Positions 17,423-25,563 are shown, counted from the stretch's first letter. The stretch: 64,000 bases of DNA from Pseudomonas lopnurensis (GCF_015070855.1 NZ_JADDIX010000098.1:62315-126314); one strand, 5' to 3'. The notes: a model not told the origin generated them from the letters alone. Numbers and translations are program-made.

Positions 17423-18691
17423 TCAGTTCGACTTCACCGCGTAGTCCGGCTTCTTGTCGTTGCCGGGGATGTAGGGGCTCCACGGCTGGGCGCGGACCGG
17501 GCTTTCGGTCTCCCAGACCACCGAGAACTGGCCGTCTTCCTGGACCTCGCCGATCATCACCGGCTTGTGCAGGTGGTGATTGGTCTTGTCCATGGTCAGG
17601 GTGTAGCCGCTCGGCGCTTCGAAAGTCTGCCCGGCCAGCGCGTCGCGCACCTTGCCGACGTCGGTGGTGCCGGCCTTCTCGACGGCCTGCGCCCACATGT
17701 GGATGCCGACGTAGGTGGCCTCCATCGGGTCATTGGTCACCGCCTTGTCGGCGCCCGGCAGGCCCTTGGCCTTGGCGTAGGCCTTCCATTTGCCGACGAA
17801 CTGCTCGTTGACCGGGTTCTCCACCGACTGGAAGTAGTTCCAGGCGGCCAGGTGGCCGACCAGCGGCTTGGTGTCGATGCCGCGCAGTTCTTCCTCGCCG
17901 ACCGAGAAGGCGACCACCGGGACGTCGGTGGCTTCCAGGCCCTGGTTGGCCAGTTCCTTGTAGAACGGCACGTTGGAGTCGCCGTTGATGGTCGAGACCA
18001 CGGCCGTCTTGCCGCCCGTGGAGAACTTCTTGATGTTGGCGACGATGGTCTGGTAGTCGCTGTGACCGAAGGGGGTGTAGACCTCTTCGATGTTCGCTTC
18101 CGGCACGCCCTTGCTGATCAGGAAAGCGCGCAGGATCTTGTTGGTGGTGCGCGGGTAGACGTAGTCGGTGCCCAGCAGGAAGAAGCGCTCGGCACTACCG
18201 CCGTCCTCGCTCATCAGATACTCGACGGCCGGGATCGCCTGCTGGTTCGGCGCGGCGCCGGTATAGAAGACGTTCGGCGAGAGCTCCTCGCCTTCGTACT
18301 GCACGGGGTAGAACAGCAGGCCATCGAGCTCTTCATAGACCGGCAGCACGGACTTGCGCGACACGCTGGTCCAGCAGCCGAAGGTCACCGCGACCTTGTC
18401 CTGGGTCAGCAACTGGCGGCCCTTCTCGGCGAACAGCGGCCAGTTGGAGGCCGGATCGACGACCACCGGCTCGAGCTGCTTGCCGAGCACGCCGCCTTTG
18501 GCGTTGATCTCGTCGATGGTCATCAGCGCCATGTCCTTCAGCGAGGTCTCCGAGATGGCCATGGTGCCGGACAGCGAATGCAGGATGCCGACCTTGATGG
18601 TCTCGGCGGCCTGCAGGGTGAACGGGAACAGGCCGCTGAGCATCAGGGCGCTGGCGGCGAGGGTGGACTTCAGTAGGGGACGGCGTTTCAT
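17423..18691 (-). CDS. urtA: Urea ABC transporter substrate-binding protein UrtA
   Basis: A 422-residue periplasmic urea-binding protein of the Leu/Ile/Val-binding fold. The signal peptide is MKRRPLLKSTLAASALMLSG...TLQA, and mature text begins AETIKVGILHSLSGTMAISE. Other UrtA hallmarks are FGCWTSVSRKSVLPVYEE near residue 110, YEGEELSPNVFYTGAAPNQQ near 135, and LLGTDYVYPRTTNKI near 178. The ATG at 18691 has AAGGAG upstream. It is the first gene of urtABCDE and lies below a sigma54 element, a 25-bp palindrome and two NtrC-like dyads. Confidence 0.97.
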   Translation of the reverse strand: MKRRPLLKSTLAASALMLSGLFPFTLQAAETIKVGILHSLSGTMAISETSLKDMALMTIDEINAKGGVLGKQLEPVVVDPASNWPLFAEKGRQLLTQDKVAVTFGCWTSVSRKSVLPVYEELDGLLFYPVQYEGEELSPNVFYTGAAPNQQAIPAVEYLMSEDGGSAERFFLLGTDYVYPRTTNKILRAFLISKGVPEANIEEVYTPFGHSDYQTIVANIKKFSTGGKTAVVSTINGDSNVPFYKELANQGLEATDVPVVAFSVGEEELRGIDTKPLVGHLAAWNYFQSVENPVNEQFVGKWKAYAKAKGLPGADKAVTNDPMEATYVGIHMWAQAVEKAGTTDVGKVRDALAGQTFEAPSGYTLTMDKTNHHLHKPVMIGEVQEDGQFSVVWETESPVRAQPWSPYIPGNDKKPDYAVKSN

Positions 18692-18757
18692 TGTGAGTGG
18701 CTCCTTGGCTGTCCGTGCGCAACTGTGGGTGGGTCCATTGGGACGTGGAGCGCTATC

Positions 18758-18772
18758 GCAGCATCCGTGCCA
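18758..18772 (-). promoter_or_regulatory. Sigma54 -24/-12 promoter of urtABCDE
   Basis: The minus strand reads TGGCACGGATGCTGC, with GG and GC 10 bases apart. It matches the sigma54 consensus at about 10 of 12 positions (CTGC in place of TTGC). The predicted start near 18746 gives a leader of about 55 nt before urtA. Confidence 0.72.
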
Positions 18773-18790
18773 GTTGAAGCAATACATTGA

Positions 18791-18815
18791 AAATAAAGGA
18801 GTATTTCCTTTATTT
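18791..18815. promoter_or_regulatory. Perfect 25-bp palindrome upstream of the urtA promoter
   Basis: Two perfect 10-bp arms (AAATAAAGGA and TCCTTTATTT) are separated by GTATT. The AT-rich palindrome sits about 20-45 bp upstream of the -24 element, where a co-regulator or DNA-bending protein could bind. It is not the NtrC sequence. Confidence 0.55.
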
Positions 18816-18837
18816 CAGACCCGCCTGCGCTCGCCAG

Positions 18838-18854
18838 CGAACCAGGCTGGTGCA
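18838..18854. promoter_or_regulatory. Weak NtrC-like dyad upstream of urtA
   Basis: CGAACCAGGCTGGTGCA keeps a perfect GGTGCA half-site and 4 of 6 bases in the other. It lies about 100 bp upstream of the predicted start. Confidence 0.45.
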
Positions 18855-18889
18855 TGGGGCTGGCGGTCGAGGCGTTGCCTGGACGTATT

Positions 18890-18906
18890 CGCACCGTTAT
18901 GGTGCA
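18890..18906. promoter_or_regulatory. Strong NtrC-like enhancer site upstream of urtA
   Basis: CGCACCGTTATGGTGCA matches TGCACC-N5-GGTGCA at 11 of 12 defined positions, the best match in the window. It is about 150 bp upstream of the predicted urtA start. Confidence 0.68.
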
Positions 18907-18980
18907 TTTGCTTTTCCCGGCTTGCCGCAGGCGGGGCCGGCGCCTAGCATGTCCCGCTCTGAAACCCAGCCGAATCGCCC

Positions 18981-19607
18981 ATGGCCCGTCCACCTCGCCC
19001 CCGCCAGCCGCGCACCATCGGCAAGGCTCCGCTTCGCCGCGTGGCCAAGGCACCGCCGGCCGAACCGCGTCTGTTGCTGCTGAACAAGCCGTTCGACGTG
19101 CTGACCCAGTTCAACGATGCCGATGGCCGCGCCACCCTGAAGGATTTCGTCCCGGTGCCGGGCGTCTATCCGGCCGGGCGCCTGGACCGCGACAGCGAAG
19201 GCCTGTTGCTGCTGACCAACGACGGCCGGTTGCAGGCGCGTATCGCCGATCCGAAGCACAAACTGCCCAAGACCTACTGGGTGCAGGTGGAGGGCGAGGC
19301 CAGCGACGAGCAGCTGCAGCGCCTGCGCGAAGGCGTCGAGCTCAACGACGGCACGACCCTGCCGGCCGAGGCACGGCGGCTGGAGGAACCCGTGCTGTGG
19401 CCGCGCAATCCGCCGGTGCGCTTTCGCAAGAGCGTGCCGACCAGTTGGCTGGAGCTGGTGATTCGCGAGGGGCGCAACCGCCAGGTGCGGCGCATGACCG
19501 CCGCGGTCGGCTTGCCGACGCTAAGGCTGGTGCGGGTGCGTATCGGGCCCTGGGCGCTGGACGGCTTGCAGCCGGGGGAGTGGCGCGAGGCGCTGGCGAA
19601 ATTGTAG
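18981..19607 (+). CDS. rluE: 23S rRNA pseudouridine synthase RluE
   Basis: A 208-residue RsuA/RluE-type pseudouridine synthase that modifies a uridine in domain V of 23S rRNA. After a basic start ([20 protein letters not shown]) comes [14 protein letters not shown] near residue 32, the catalytic motif [17 protein letters not shown] near 65-82 (active Asp in RLD), [12 protein letters not shown] near 96, and [24 protein letters not shown] near 160. The short length without an S4 domain fits RluE. It is divergent from urtA and shares that intergenic region. Confidence 0.92.
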   Translation: MARPPRPRQPRTIGKAPLRRVAKAPPAEPRLLLLNKPFDVLTQFNDADGRATLKDFVPVPGVYPAGRLDRDSEGLLLLTNDGRLQARIADPKHKLPKTYWVQVEGEASDEQLQRLREGVELNDGTTLPAEARRLEEPVLWPRNPPVRFRKSVPTSWLELVIREGRNRQVRRMTAAVGLPTLRLVRVRIGPWALDGLQPGEWREALAKL

Positions 19608-19627
19608 CGCCGCCAGCCTGGGTCGGG

Positions 19628-19846
19628 TCAGTGCGGAATGCCCTGGGTCACTTCGATGATGTAGCCGATGATCGGCTTGGCGAGGAAGGCGAACAGGCAC
19701 AGCCCCAGCCCCAGGAAGAGGATCGCCGTGCCGAGCCGGCCGGCTTTCGATTTCTTCGCCAGGTCCCAGATGATGAAAGCCATGAAGGCGATCAGGCCGC
19801 CGACCAGGATGATCATCATCCACTTCTCGAACACCTCGGGATCCAT
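19628..19846 (-). CDS. DUF2788 small membrane protein
   Basis: A 72-residue protein with two hydrophobic segments (about 10-27 and 38-62: MIILVGGLIAFMAFIIWDLA, then LFLGLGLCLFAFLAKPIIGYII). It looks like the DUF2788 family, always small and of unknown function. It converges on rluE and lies about 100 bp downstream of the lrp-type gene. Confidence 0.82.
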   Translation of the reverse strand: MDPEVFEKWMMIILVGGLIAFMAFIIWDLAKKSKAGRLGTAILFLGLGLCLFAFLAKPIIGYIIEVTQGIPH

Positions 19847-19949
19847 GCAATTCTCCGAACAATGGGTGGCGGGGCAGGCCCGTGGTAGCCGGCTTGGCTA
19901 CACGGCGCTGCCCGAGCGGGGCGTAGTATACGCCCTGGCTTCTCCCCGA

Positions 19950-20429
19950 TCAGCCGCGCAGGTGTTCCAGCGGCAGTTCGGTGCTGGAGACCACCTGGCG
20001 CAGTACGAAGCTGGAGCGCACGCTGGAGACGCCCTCGATGCGGGTCAGTGTGCCGAGCAGGAATTGCTGGTAGTGCTCCATGTCCGGCACCACGACCTTG
20101 AGCTGATAGTCGGCGTCCATCCCGGTGACCAGGCTGCATTCCAGCACCTGCGGGCATTTGCCGATGACATCCTCGAAGTGCTCGAAGCGCTCCGGAGTGT
20201 GCCGGTCCATGCCGATCAGCACGTAGGCGGTGAGCGTCAGGCCGAGCTGCTTGCGGTCCAGCAGGGCCACCTGGCGGGCGATATACCCGTCGTCCTCGAG
20301 CTGCTTGACCCGCCGCGAACAGGGCGAGGGGGACAGGCCGATGCGTTCGGCGAGCTCCTGGTTGGAAATGCGGGCGTCGTGCTGCAATTGCCCGAGGATG
20401 CGCAGGTCGTAGCGATCGAGTTTGCTCAT
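19950..20429 (-). CDS. Lrp/AsnC-family transcriptional regulator
   Basis: A 159-residue feast/famine regulator. The N-terminal winged helix-turn-helix (residues 1-60) contains LDRYDLRILGQLQHDARISNQELAERIGLSPSPCSRRVKQLEDDG. The C-terminal RAM domain (about 65-150) contains VLECSLVTGMDADYQLKVVVPDM, the usual ligand-binding core. The ligand and target are unknown. Two TTGCGCAA palindromes spaced 31 bp apart lie immediately upstream of its start and may be an autoregulatory operator. Confidence 0.93.
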   Translation of the reverse strand: MSKLDRYDLRILGQLQHDARISNQELAERIGLSPSPCSRRVKQLEDDGYIARQVALLDRKQLGLTLTAYVLIGMDRHTPERFEHFEDVIGKCPQVLECSLVTGMDADYQLKVVVPDMEHYQQFLLGTLTRIEGVSSVRSSFVLRQVVSSTELPLEHLRG

Positions 20430-20452
20430 GACGAGATGCTTCCGGACGAATG

Positions 20453-20491
20453 TTGCGCAAGATGATTGCTTGAAGATGAGTTATTGCGCAA
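20453..20491. promoter_or_regulatory. Paired TTGCGCAA palindromes upstream of the Lrp-type gene
   Basis: Identical 8-bp palindromes lie at 20453-20460 and 20484-20491, 31 bp centre to centre (about three helical turns), so they face the same side of the DNA. A degenerate copy TTCGCAAT follows at 20513. The spacing suits an oligomeric Lrp-type regulator acting on its own promoter. Confidence 0.5.
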
Positions 20492-20499
20492 GAGGAGGT

Positions 20500-20725
20500 C
20501 TTGAAAGCAATCTTCGCAATCTCCTGTCGGGCGTGGGGGCGTAAGCTTTACCTCAACTTCAGCCCCCGGCAGGAACGGGCACGGCACGCGATCCCCGCCG
20601 TGACCGCCGAAGGCCTTACCCAGGCCGACGGTCCGGGCCCCCGGTGCTCACGAGGCGCCGCGCGAAGAAGCCGTCATCATCGGCCAGACCGAATCGAAGA
20701 GACCACGCCTTGGCGTGGTCTTTTT
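20500..20725 (+). ncRNA. Candidate structured RNA ending in an intrinsic terminator
   Basis: This 339-bp gap holds no credible protein gene, but on the plus strand it shows a run of potential stems: GGGGGC with GCCCCC (about 20533-20570), CACGGC with GCCGTG (about 20580-20603), and AAGGCCT with AGGCC (about 20609-20626). They are followed by a textbook terminator. No plus-strand gene lies upstream to explain the terminator. I do not recognise the family, and the 5' end is a guess. Confidence 0.35.
20698..20725 (+). terminator. Strong intrinsic terminator
   Basis: AGACCACGCC-TT-GGCGTGGTCT is a 10-bp perfect stem followed by five T residues on the plus strand. The reverse direction is followed only by TCTCTTC, so it may work weakly for the efflux gene. 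Confidence 0.85.
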
Positions 20726-20768
20726 CGTTGGGGATGCCCGTCTGGCATCGTCCCCCTCGTCCTTTCGA

Positions 20769-21659
20769 TCAGCGATGCGGCGGAGCCACCTCCAGCGGAT
20801 CGGCATGCACCAGCACCTCGGCCTGCGGATAGCGCGTGCTGATCGCCTGCTCGGCCGCCACGCATACGTCATGGGCCTGCGACAGCGGCAGCTCCCCGGG
20901 CAGCTCCAGGTGCATCTGCACGAACCAGCGCGTCCCGGAGATCCGCGTGCGGAAATCGTGGCAGCCATGCACCCCCGGCACTTCGTTGACCAACTGCTGC
21001 ATATGCTCGCTGATCTCGGTCGACAGCTCGGTATCCATCAGCACCGCACCGGCTTGCCGGACGATGCTCACCGCGCTCCAGAAGATGTAGAAGGCGATGC
21101 CGATGCCGAACAGCGCATCCGTGCGCTCCCAGCCTAAACCGGCGAGCACCAGCGCCAGCAGGATGCTGGCGTTGAGCAGCAGATCCGAGCGGTAATGCAG
21201 CGAGTCGGCGCGGATCGCGGTGGAGCCGGTTACCTTGACCACGTGGCGCTGGTAGCTCAGCAGCAGGGCGGTCATCGCCAGCGAGAACACCATGACCGCG
21301 ATACCGACGCCTTGGGCACCCAAGGGTTGCGGATGCAGCAGGCGGTCGATGCCCTGCACCCCGACCAGGATCGCGCTGACGCAGATGAATGCCGCCTGGC
21401 CGAGCCCGGCGAGGGCCTCGGCCTTGCCGTGGCCATAGCGGTGATCGTCGTCCGCGGGGCGCAGCGAGTAATGCACTGCCAGCAGGTTGAGCAGCGAGGC
21501 GGCGCCGTCGAGCAGCGAGTCGGTGAGGCCGCCCAGCAGGCTTACCGAACCGCTCAGCCACCAGGCCACGGCCTTGCTCAGCGCCAGCAGGATCGCCGTT
21601 GCCAGTGCTGCAGCGCTGGCCCGGCGCATGAGCCGGGCATATTCGTGATCGATGCTCAT
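20769..21659 (-). CDS. Cation diffusion facilitator (FieF/YiiP family)
   Basis: A 296-residue divalent-metal/H+ antiporter of the inner membrane, probably exporting Zn2+ or Fe2+. Six membrane segments lie between residues 12 and 205. Two metal-site motifs are visible: DSLLD in TM2 (near 47-51) and HYRSD in TM5 (near 154-158), i.e. the DxxxD and HxxxD pairs of YiiP. HRYGHGKAEALAGLG near 74 is the family's cytoplasmic signature. The C-terminal cytoplasmic domain includes VPGVHGCHDFRTRISG and ends in a His-containing tail. Confidence 0.93.
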   Translation of the reverse strand: MSIDHEYARLMRRASAAALATAILLALSKAVAWWLSGSVSLLGGLTDSLLDGAASLLNLLAVHYSLRPADDDHRYGHGKAEALAGLGQAAFICVSAILVGVQGIDRLLHPQPLGAQGVGIAVMVFSLAMTALLLSYQRHVVKVTGSTAIRADSLHYRSDLLLNASILLALVLAGLGWERTDALFGIGIAFYIFWSAVSIVRQAGAVLMDTELSTEISEHMQQLVNEVPGVHGCHDFRTRISGTRWFVQMHLELPGELPLSQAHDVCVAAEQAISTRYPQAEVLVHADPLEVAPPHR

Positions 21660-21684
21660 CGGCGGGTTGCGCTCGCAGCCGTCA

Positions 21685-22101
21685 TCACGCCGCAGGACGC
21701 AGGCCGAAGGCCGCCAGTTGCTCGACGCTGCCGTCGTGCTGGATCAGGCGCGGGTCGTCCAGCGGCAGGCTGCGGCCGATTTCCTTCTCGATGATGGCCT
21801 TCAGGCGGGCCTGATCGATCTGGCCGTCGGCGCCGATGGCGTCCTGCAGTTTCTCCGGGGCGATGGAGTAGCGATCGTCCGGCAGGTAGATCGCGCCCGT
21901 GGCGAAGTCGATGCCGAAGGCGATCAGGCCGGGGATCACGTAGAACAGCAGCCCGACGGCATTGAGCACGGCGATCGCCGGATCGATACGGCCGTCGATC
22001 TGGCCGCGGCGGTCAGGGTAGAACAGCGTGCCGCAGGCCGACAGCTGGGTGAACAGGGACACGGCCAACACGCCGCCGATGACACGGGAACGAGTACGCA
22101 T
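21685..22101 (-). CDS. Small lipoprotein of unknown function (PA3962-like position)
   Basis: A 138-residue predicted lipoprotein: MRTRSRVIGGVLAVSLFTQLSAC, with lipobox LSAC (Cys near residue 23), then GTLFYPDRRGQIDGRIDPAIAVLNAVGLLFYVIPGLIAFGIDFATGAIYLP. The TLFYPDRRG...IDP...GLLFY...PG..AF.ID...GAIYLP pattern is one I associate with conserved hypothetical lipoproteins beside fieF in Pseudomonas. It lies 25 bp upstream of the efflux gene on the same strand. No function can be assigned. Confidence 0.75.
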   Translation of the reverse strand: MRTRSRVIGGVLAVSLFTQLSACGTLFYPDRRGQIDGRIDPAIAVLNAVGLLFYVIPGLIAFGIDFATGAIYLPDDRYSIAPEKLQDAIGADGQIDQARLKAIIEKEIGRSLPLDDPRLIQHDGSVEQLAAFGLRPAA

Positions 22102-22316
22102 AAGGACCTCCTGGAAAACTGGCGCAACTATACAAGGGCTGGATGATGTTTTCTCGACATCAGACCACGCCGCGCAATCGGCTGTTCGCTGAGCCAGGCA
22201 CCCTCGGCGCGGTGACTCGCAGCTTTTACCAAGTCCTTACACTGGCCTGACGTCAGCGCCTGCCGGGCGCGCGGATAATGGACGCTGCCAATCCCCTCGT
22301 CATCCGGAGCTGCATC

Positions 22317-22820
22317 ATGTCCTGGTCATTGTCACGCGCAAGTCTTGCCACCGTGCTCTGTGTCTGTCTCGCCTTTCCGGCATTCGCCGCGCCGCCCGGC
22401 CCTGGTCCGGGCCCTGGGGCGCATGGCAGGCCGGACGGCCCGCGCTATCATGCGCCGGGCCCGCGCCATGGCCACGGCCTGCCGGCCGGTGCGCGCGAGA
22501 TCTGGATCGGCAGCATGCTCTATTTCATCGCGGCGGGAACCTATTACCTGTGGAACGCCGAGCGCAACGTCTACGAGCCGGTCAGCCAGCCGCCGCTGCC
22601 GGCCAGCGAGGCCACGCGTTATGATGTCATCGCCTATCCGGCCAAGGGCCAGAGTGCCGAGCAGCAGAGCCGCGACCGTTACGAGTGCCATACCTGGGCC
22701 GTGAACCAGAGTGGCTTCGACCCGGCGAGCGCACAGTCGGCACCGGCCGCAACGGTTGCCGACACTTATAAGCGTGCGCTCGGCGCCTGCCTGACCGGAC
22801 GCGGTTACAGCGTCAACTGA
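22317..22820 (+). CDS. DUF6515-like secreted protein
   Basis: A 167-residue exported protein. The signal peptide is MSWSLSRASLATVLCVCLAFPAFA. It is followed by a Pro/Gly/His-rich low-complexity stretch (residues 24-57), then a short hydrophobic segment MLYFIAAGTYYLWNAERNVYEPV near 66-86. The C-terminal part contains RYECHTWAVNQSGFDP near 120-135 and a closing GACLTGRGY. The two cysteines around the YECH...C region are typical of DUF6515-type proteins of unknown function. The ATG at 22317 is chosen to give the signal peptide. Confidence 0.7.
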   Translation: MSWSLSRASLATVLCVCLAFPAFAAPPGPGPGPGAHGRPDGPRYHAPGPRHGHGLPAGAREIWIGSMLYFIAAGTYYLWNAERNVYEPVSQPPLPASEATRYDVIAYPAKGQSAEQQSRDRYECHTWAVNQSGFDPASAQSAPAATVADTYKRALGACLTGRGYSVN

Positions 22821-22876
22821 CGCGCCTCGCTTCGCCTCGGGCGGGCGCCTCGGTTGTCGAGTCGTCGGCCCTAGGG

Positions 22877-23030
22877 GGACTGTTGAAAAACGTAGGCGAG
22901 GCAGCCAGCGCAAGGCAAAAATAGGCGAAAAAGCGCAGTTTACGAGCTGTAAATGAGCATTTTGATCGGGCTCGCGCACGAGCCTGTTTTTAACGCCGCG
23001 ATGGCAACGCAGGTAGTTTTTCAACAGCCC
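22877..23030. mobile_element. MITE-like element with CTGTTGAAAAAC terminal inverted repeats
   Basis: About 154 bp bounded by GGACTGTTGAAAAAC at the left and GTTTTTCAACAGCCC at the right, a near-perfect 15-bp terminal inverted repeat. The interior is non-coding and relatively AT-rich. TA is present just outside both ends, compatible with but not proof of a target duplication. It ends 16 bp before the hrpB ATG. A diverged relative seems to lie at 44559-44680. Confidence 0.68.
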
Positions 23031-23045
23031 GCTAAGCGAGTGTCC

Positions 23046-25559
23046 ATGAATTCCCTTCCCATCGACGAAGCCCTGCCGGCGCTGCGCCAGGCCCTGCGAG
23101 CACGCGACGAAGCCGTGCTGGAAGCGCCGCCGGGCGCCGGCAAGACCACCCGCGTGCCGCTGGCGCTGCTGGACGAGCCCTGGCTCGCCGGGCAGTCGAT
23201 CGTCATGCTCGAACCGCGCCGTCTTGCTGCACGTGCCGCGGCCGAGCGCCTGGCCAGCGAGCTGGGCGAGAAGGTCGGCGAGACCGTGGGGTATCGCATC
23301 CGCCTGGACAGCAGGGTCGGGCCGCGCACCCGCATCGAGGTGGTCACCGAAGGCATCCTCGCCCGCCGCCTGCAGGACGACCCGGCGCTGGAAGGCGTCG
23401 GCCTGGTGATCTTCGACGAATTCCACGAACGCAGCCTGGACGCCGACCTGGCGCTGGCGCTGACCCTCAATGCACGGCTGCTGCTACGCGACGAACCGCT
23501 GAAGCTGCTGCTGATGTCGGCGACGCTGGAAGGCGCGCGGCTGTCCAGCCTGCTCGACGATGCCCCGGTGGTGCGCAGCGAGGGTCGCATGCACCCGGTG
23601 GCGTTGCGCTGGGGACGGTCCGCGCAGCCCGGCGAGCGGATCGAGGCGCGTGTCGTGCAGACCGTCGCTCAGGCGCTGGAGGAGGAAACCGGCAGCGTGC
23701 TGGTGTTCCTCCCCGGGCAGGCCGAGATCCGCCGGGTCGACGCGGCGCTGGCCGAGCAGTTGGACGGCCGCAGCGATGTCTTGCTCTGTCCGCTGCACGG
23801 CGAGCTGGAATTGTCGGCCCAGCGCGCAGCGATCGAGCCGGCACCGGCTGGCCGGCGCAAGGTGGTGCTGGCCACCAACATCGCCGAAACCAGCCTGACC
23901 ATCGAAGGCGTGCGGGTGGTGGTGGATGCCGGCCTGGCGCGGGTGCCGCGCTTCGATCCCGGCAGCGGTATGACCCGCCTGGAGACGCGGCGCATCTCGC
24001 GGGCCTCGGCGACGCAGCGTGCCGGGCGTGCCGGGCGCCTGGAGCCGGGCGTGTGCTACCGGCTGTGGTCGCAGGAGCAGCATGCGCAACTGGCCGCCTA
24101 CGGCGAGGCGGAGATTCTCCAGGCTGATCTGGCTGGCGTCGCCCTGCAGCTGGCGCGCTGGGGCGTCGAGCCGGACGAGCTGGCCTGGCTCGACAAGCCG
24201 CCGGCGGCCGCCTACGCCCAGGCCCAGGCGCTGCTCGAGCGCCTCGGTGCGCTGCTGCGCAATGCCCGTGGCGGCTGGCAGTTGACCGCGCATGGCCAGG
24301 CCATGGCCGAACTGCCGGCGCACCCGCGGCTGGCGCATATGCTGCTGCGCGGCCAGGCACTGGACATCGGCCCGCTGGCAGCGGACGTCGCGGCATTGCT
24401 GGTGGAGCGCGACATCCAGCGCGGCGGCGGCGCCGACCTGGCGTTGCGTCTGCATCAGCTGCAGAGCGCGCGCGGCAGCGGCGTGCAGCGGGTACGCCAG
24501 CTGTCCCGGCAGTTTCGCGGCCTGCTGCGCGGGCCGGTCGGCAATGGAGCGGGCGTGCTGGAGGAGCGCCAGGCCCTTGCTGCGCTGCTGGCCTTCGCCT
24601 ATCCCGACCGGGTCGCCCGCCAGCGCCGCGAAGGCGGTGGCGAGTACCGCCTGGCCAATGGCCGGGCGGCGCAGTTCGGCGAGCCGGACGCGCTGATGAA
24701 GGAGCCCTGGCTGGTGATCGCCGAACTCGGCAGCCACCAGGGCCAGCGCGAGGAGCGCATCTACCGTGCCGTGGCACTGGACCCGGCATTGTTCGACGGC
24801 GTGCTGGCCGAGCAGGTCAGCCAGCGCGACGAACTGCAGTGGGACGAACGCGAGGGTGCGCTGCGCGCCGAGCGCCAGCGGCGTATCGGCGAGCTGGTGC
24901 TGGCGCGCGAGCCGCTACCCGGGCTGGACGATCAGGCCCGCGCGGCTGCTCTGCTTGATCTGGTGCGGCGCAAGGGCCTGGAACTGCTGCCGTGGACGCC
25001 CGAGCTGCGCCAGTGGCAGGCGCGCATCGGTCTGCTGCGGCAATTGGACCTGGCCAACGGCGGCAGCAGCGAGTGGCCGGACGTCAGCGACGCGGCGCTG
25101 CTCGAGCGGCTGGAGGATTGGCTGTTGCCGTATATCGGCAAGGTTTCGCGGCTGGCGCATTTCGCTCAACTGGAGCTGTCCGGCATGCTCGCCACGCTGT
25201 TGCCTTGGCCGCTGCCGCAGCGCCTGGAAGAACAGGCCCCGGTCGCCCTCGCGGTGCCGTCCGGCTCGCGGATTCGGCTGGATTACACCGAGTCGCCGCC
25301 AGTGCTGGCGGTGCGCCTGCAGGAGCTGTTCGGCCTGGCCGACACGCCGCGCATCGCCGGCGGCCGGCAGGCGGTCAAGCTGCACCTGCTGTCGCCGGCG
25401 CGGCGGCCGGTGCAGGTCACCCAGGACCTGGCGAGCTTCTGGGCCAACACCTATGCCGAAGTGAAGAAGGACCTCAAGGGCCGCTACCCCAAGCACTACT
25501 GGCCGGACGACCCGCTGGTCGCCGAGCCCACCGCCAGGGTCAAGCCGCGCGGGCAGTAG
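23046..25559 (+). CDS. hrpB: ATP-dependent helicase HrpB
   Basis: An 837-residue DEAH/RHA-type helicase. Walker A is APPGAGKTT (about 27-35), the Walker B DEAH variant is FDEFHER (near 128), SAT motif LLMSATLEG near 160, motif IV/V text VVLATNIAETSLTIEGVRVVVDAGL near 275, and the motif VI ATQRAGRAGRLEPG near 325. The HrpB C-terminal domain follows to RYPKHYWPDDP at the end. The open frame continues upstream through the MITE-like element, but the ATG at 23046 gives the family N-terminus (ALPALRQALRARDEAVLEA). The cellular role of HrpB is not well defined. Confidence 0.95.
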   Translation: MNSLPIDEALPALRQALRARDEAVLEAPPGAGKTTRVPLALLDEPWLAGQSIVMLEPRRLAARAAAERLASELGEKVGETVGYRIRLDSRVGPRTRIEVVTEGILARRLQDDPALEGVGLVIFDEFHERSLDADLALALTLNARLLLRDEPLKLLLMSATLEGARLSSLLDDAPVVRSEGRMHPVALRWGRSAQPGERIEARVVQTVAQALEEETGSVLVFLPGQAEIRRVDAALAEQLDGRSDVLLCPLHGELELSAQRAAIEPAPAGRRKVVLATNIAETSLTIEGVRVVVDAGLARVPRFDPGSGMTRLETRRISRASATQRAGRAGRLEPGVCYRLWSQEQHAQLAAYGEAEILQADLAGVALQLARWGVEPDELAWLDKPPAAAYAQAQALLERLGALLRNARGGWQLTAHGQAMAELPAHPRLAHMLLRGQALDIGPLAADVAALLVERDIQRGGGADLALRLHQLQSARGSGVQRVRQLSRQFRGLLRGPVGNGAGVLEERQALAALLAFAYPDRVARQRREGGGEYRLANGRAAQFGEPDALMKEPWLVIAELGSHQGQREERIYRAVALDPALFDGVLAEQVSQRDELQWDEREGALRAERQRRIGELVLAREPLPGLDDQARAAALLDLVRRKGLELLPWTPELRQWQARIGLLRQLDLANGGSSEWPDVSDAALLERLEDWLLPYIGKVSRLAHFAQLELSGMLATLLPWPLPQRLEEQAPVALAVPSGSRIRLDYTESPPVLAVRLQELFGLADTPRIAGGRQAVKLHLLSPARRPVQVTQDLASFWANTYAEVKKDLKGRYPKHYWPDDPLVAEPTARVKPRGQ

Positions 25560-25563
25560 TGCT

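Noticed and set aside
15422-18676. A 1084-codon plus-strand open frame
   Set aside because: It is antisense to urtB and urtA, with low-complexity Gln/Ala/Arg composition typical of a reverse-strand shadow.
20501-20842. Possible 113-codon protein between the Lrp-type gene and the efflux gene
   Set aside because: It runs through a strong terminator and shows no recognisable domain; an RNA is a better explanation.
23484-24737. Minus-strand 400-codon frames inside hrpB
   Set aside because: Shadow frames of hrpB with Ala/Arg/Pro/Gln-rich composition.
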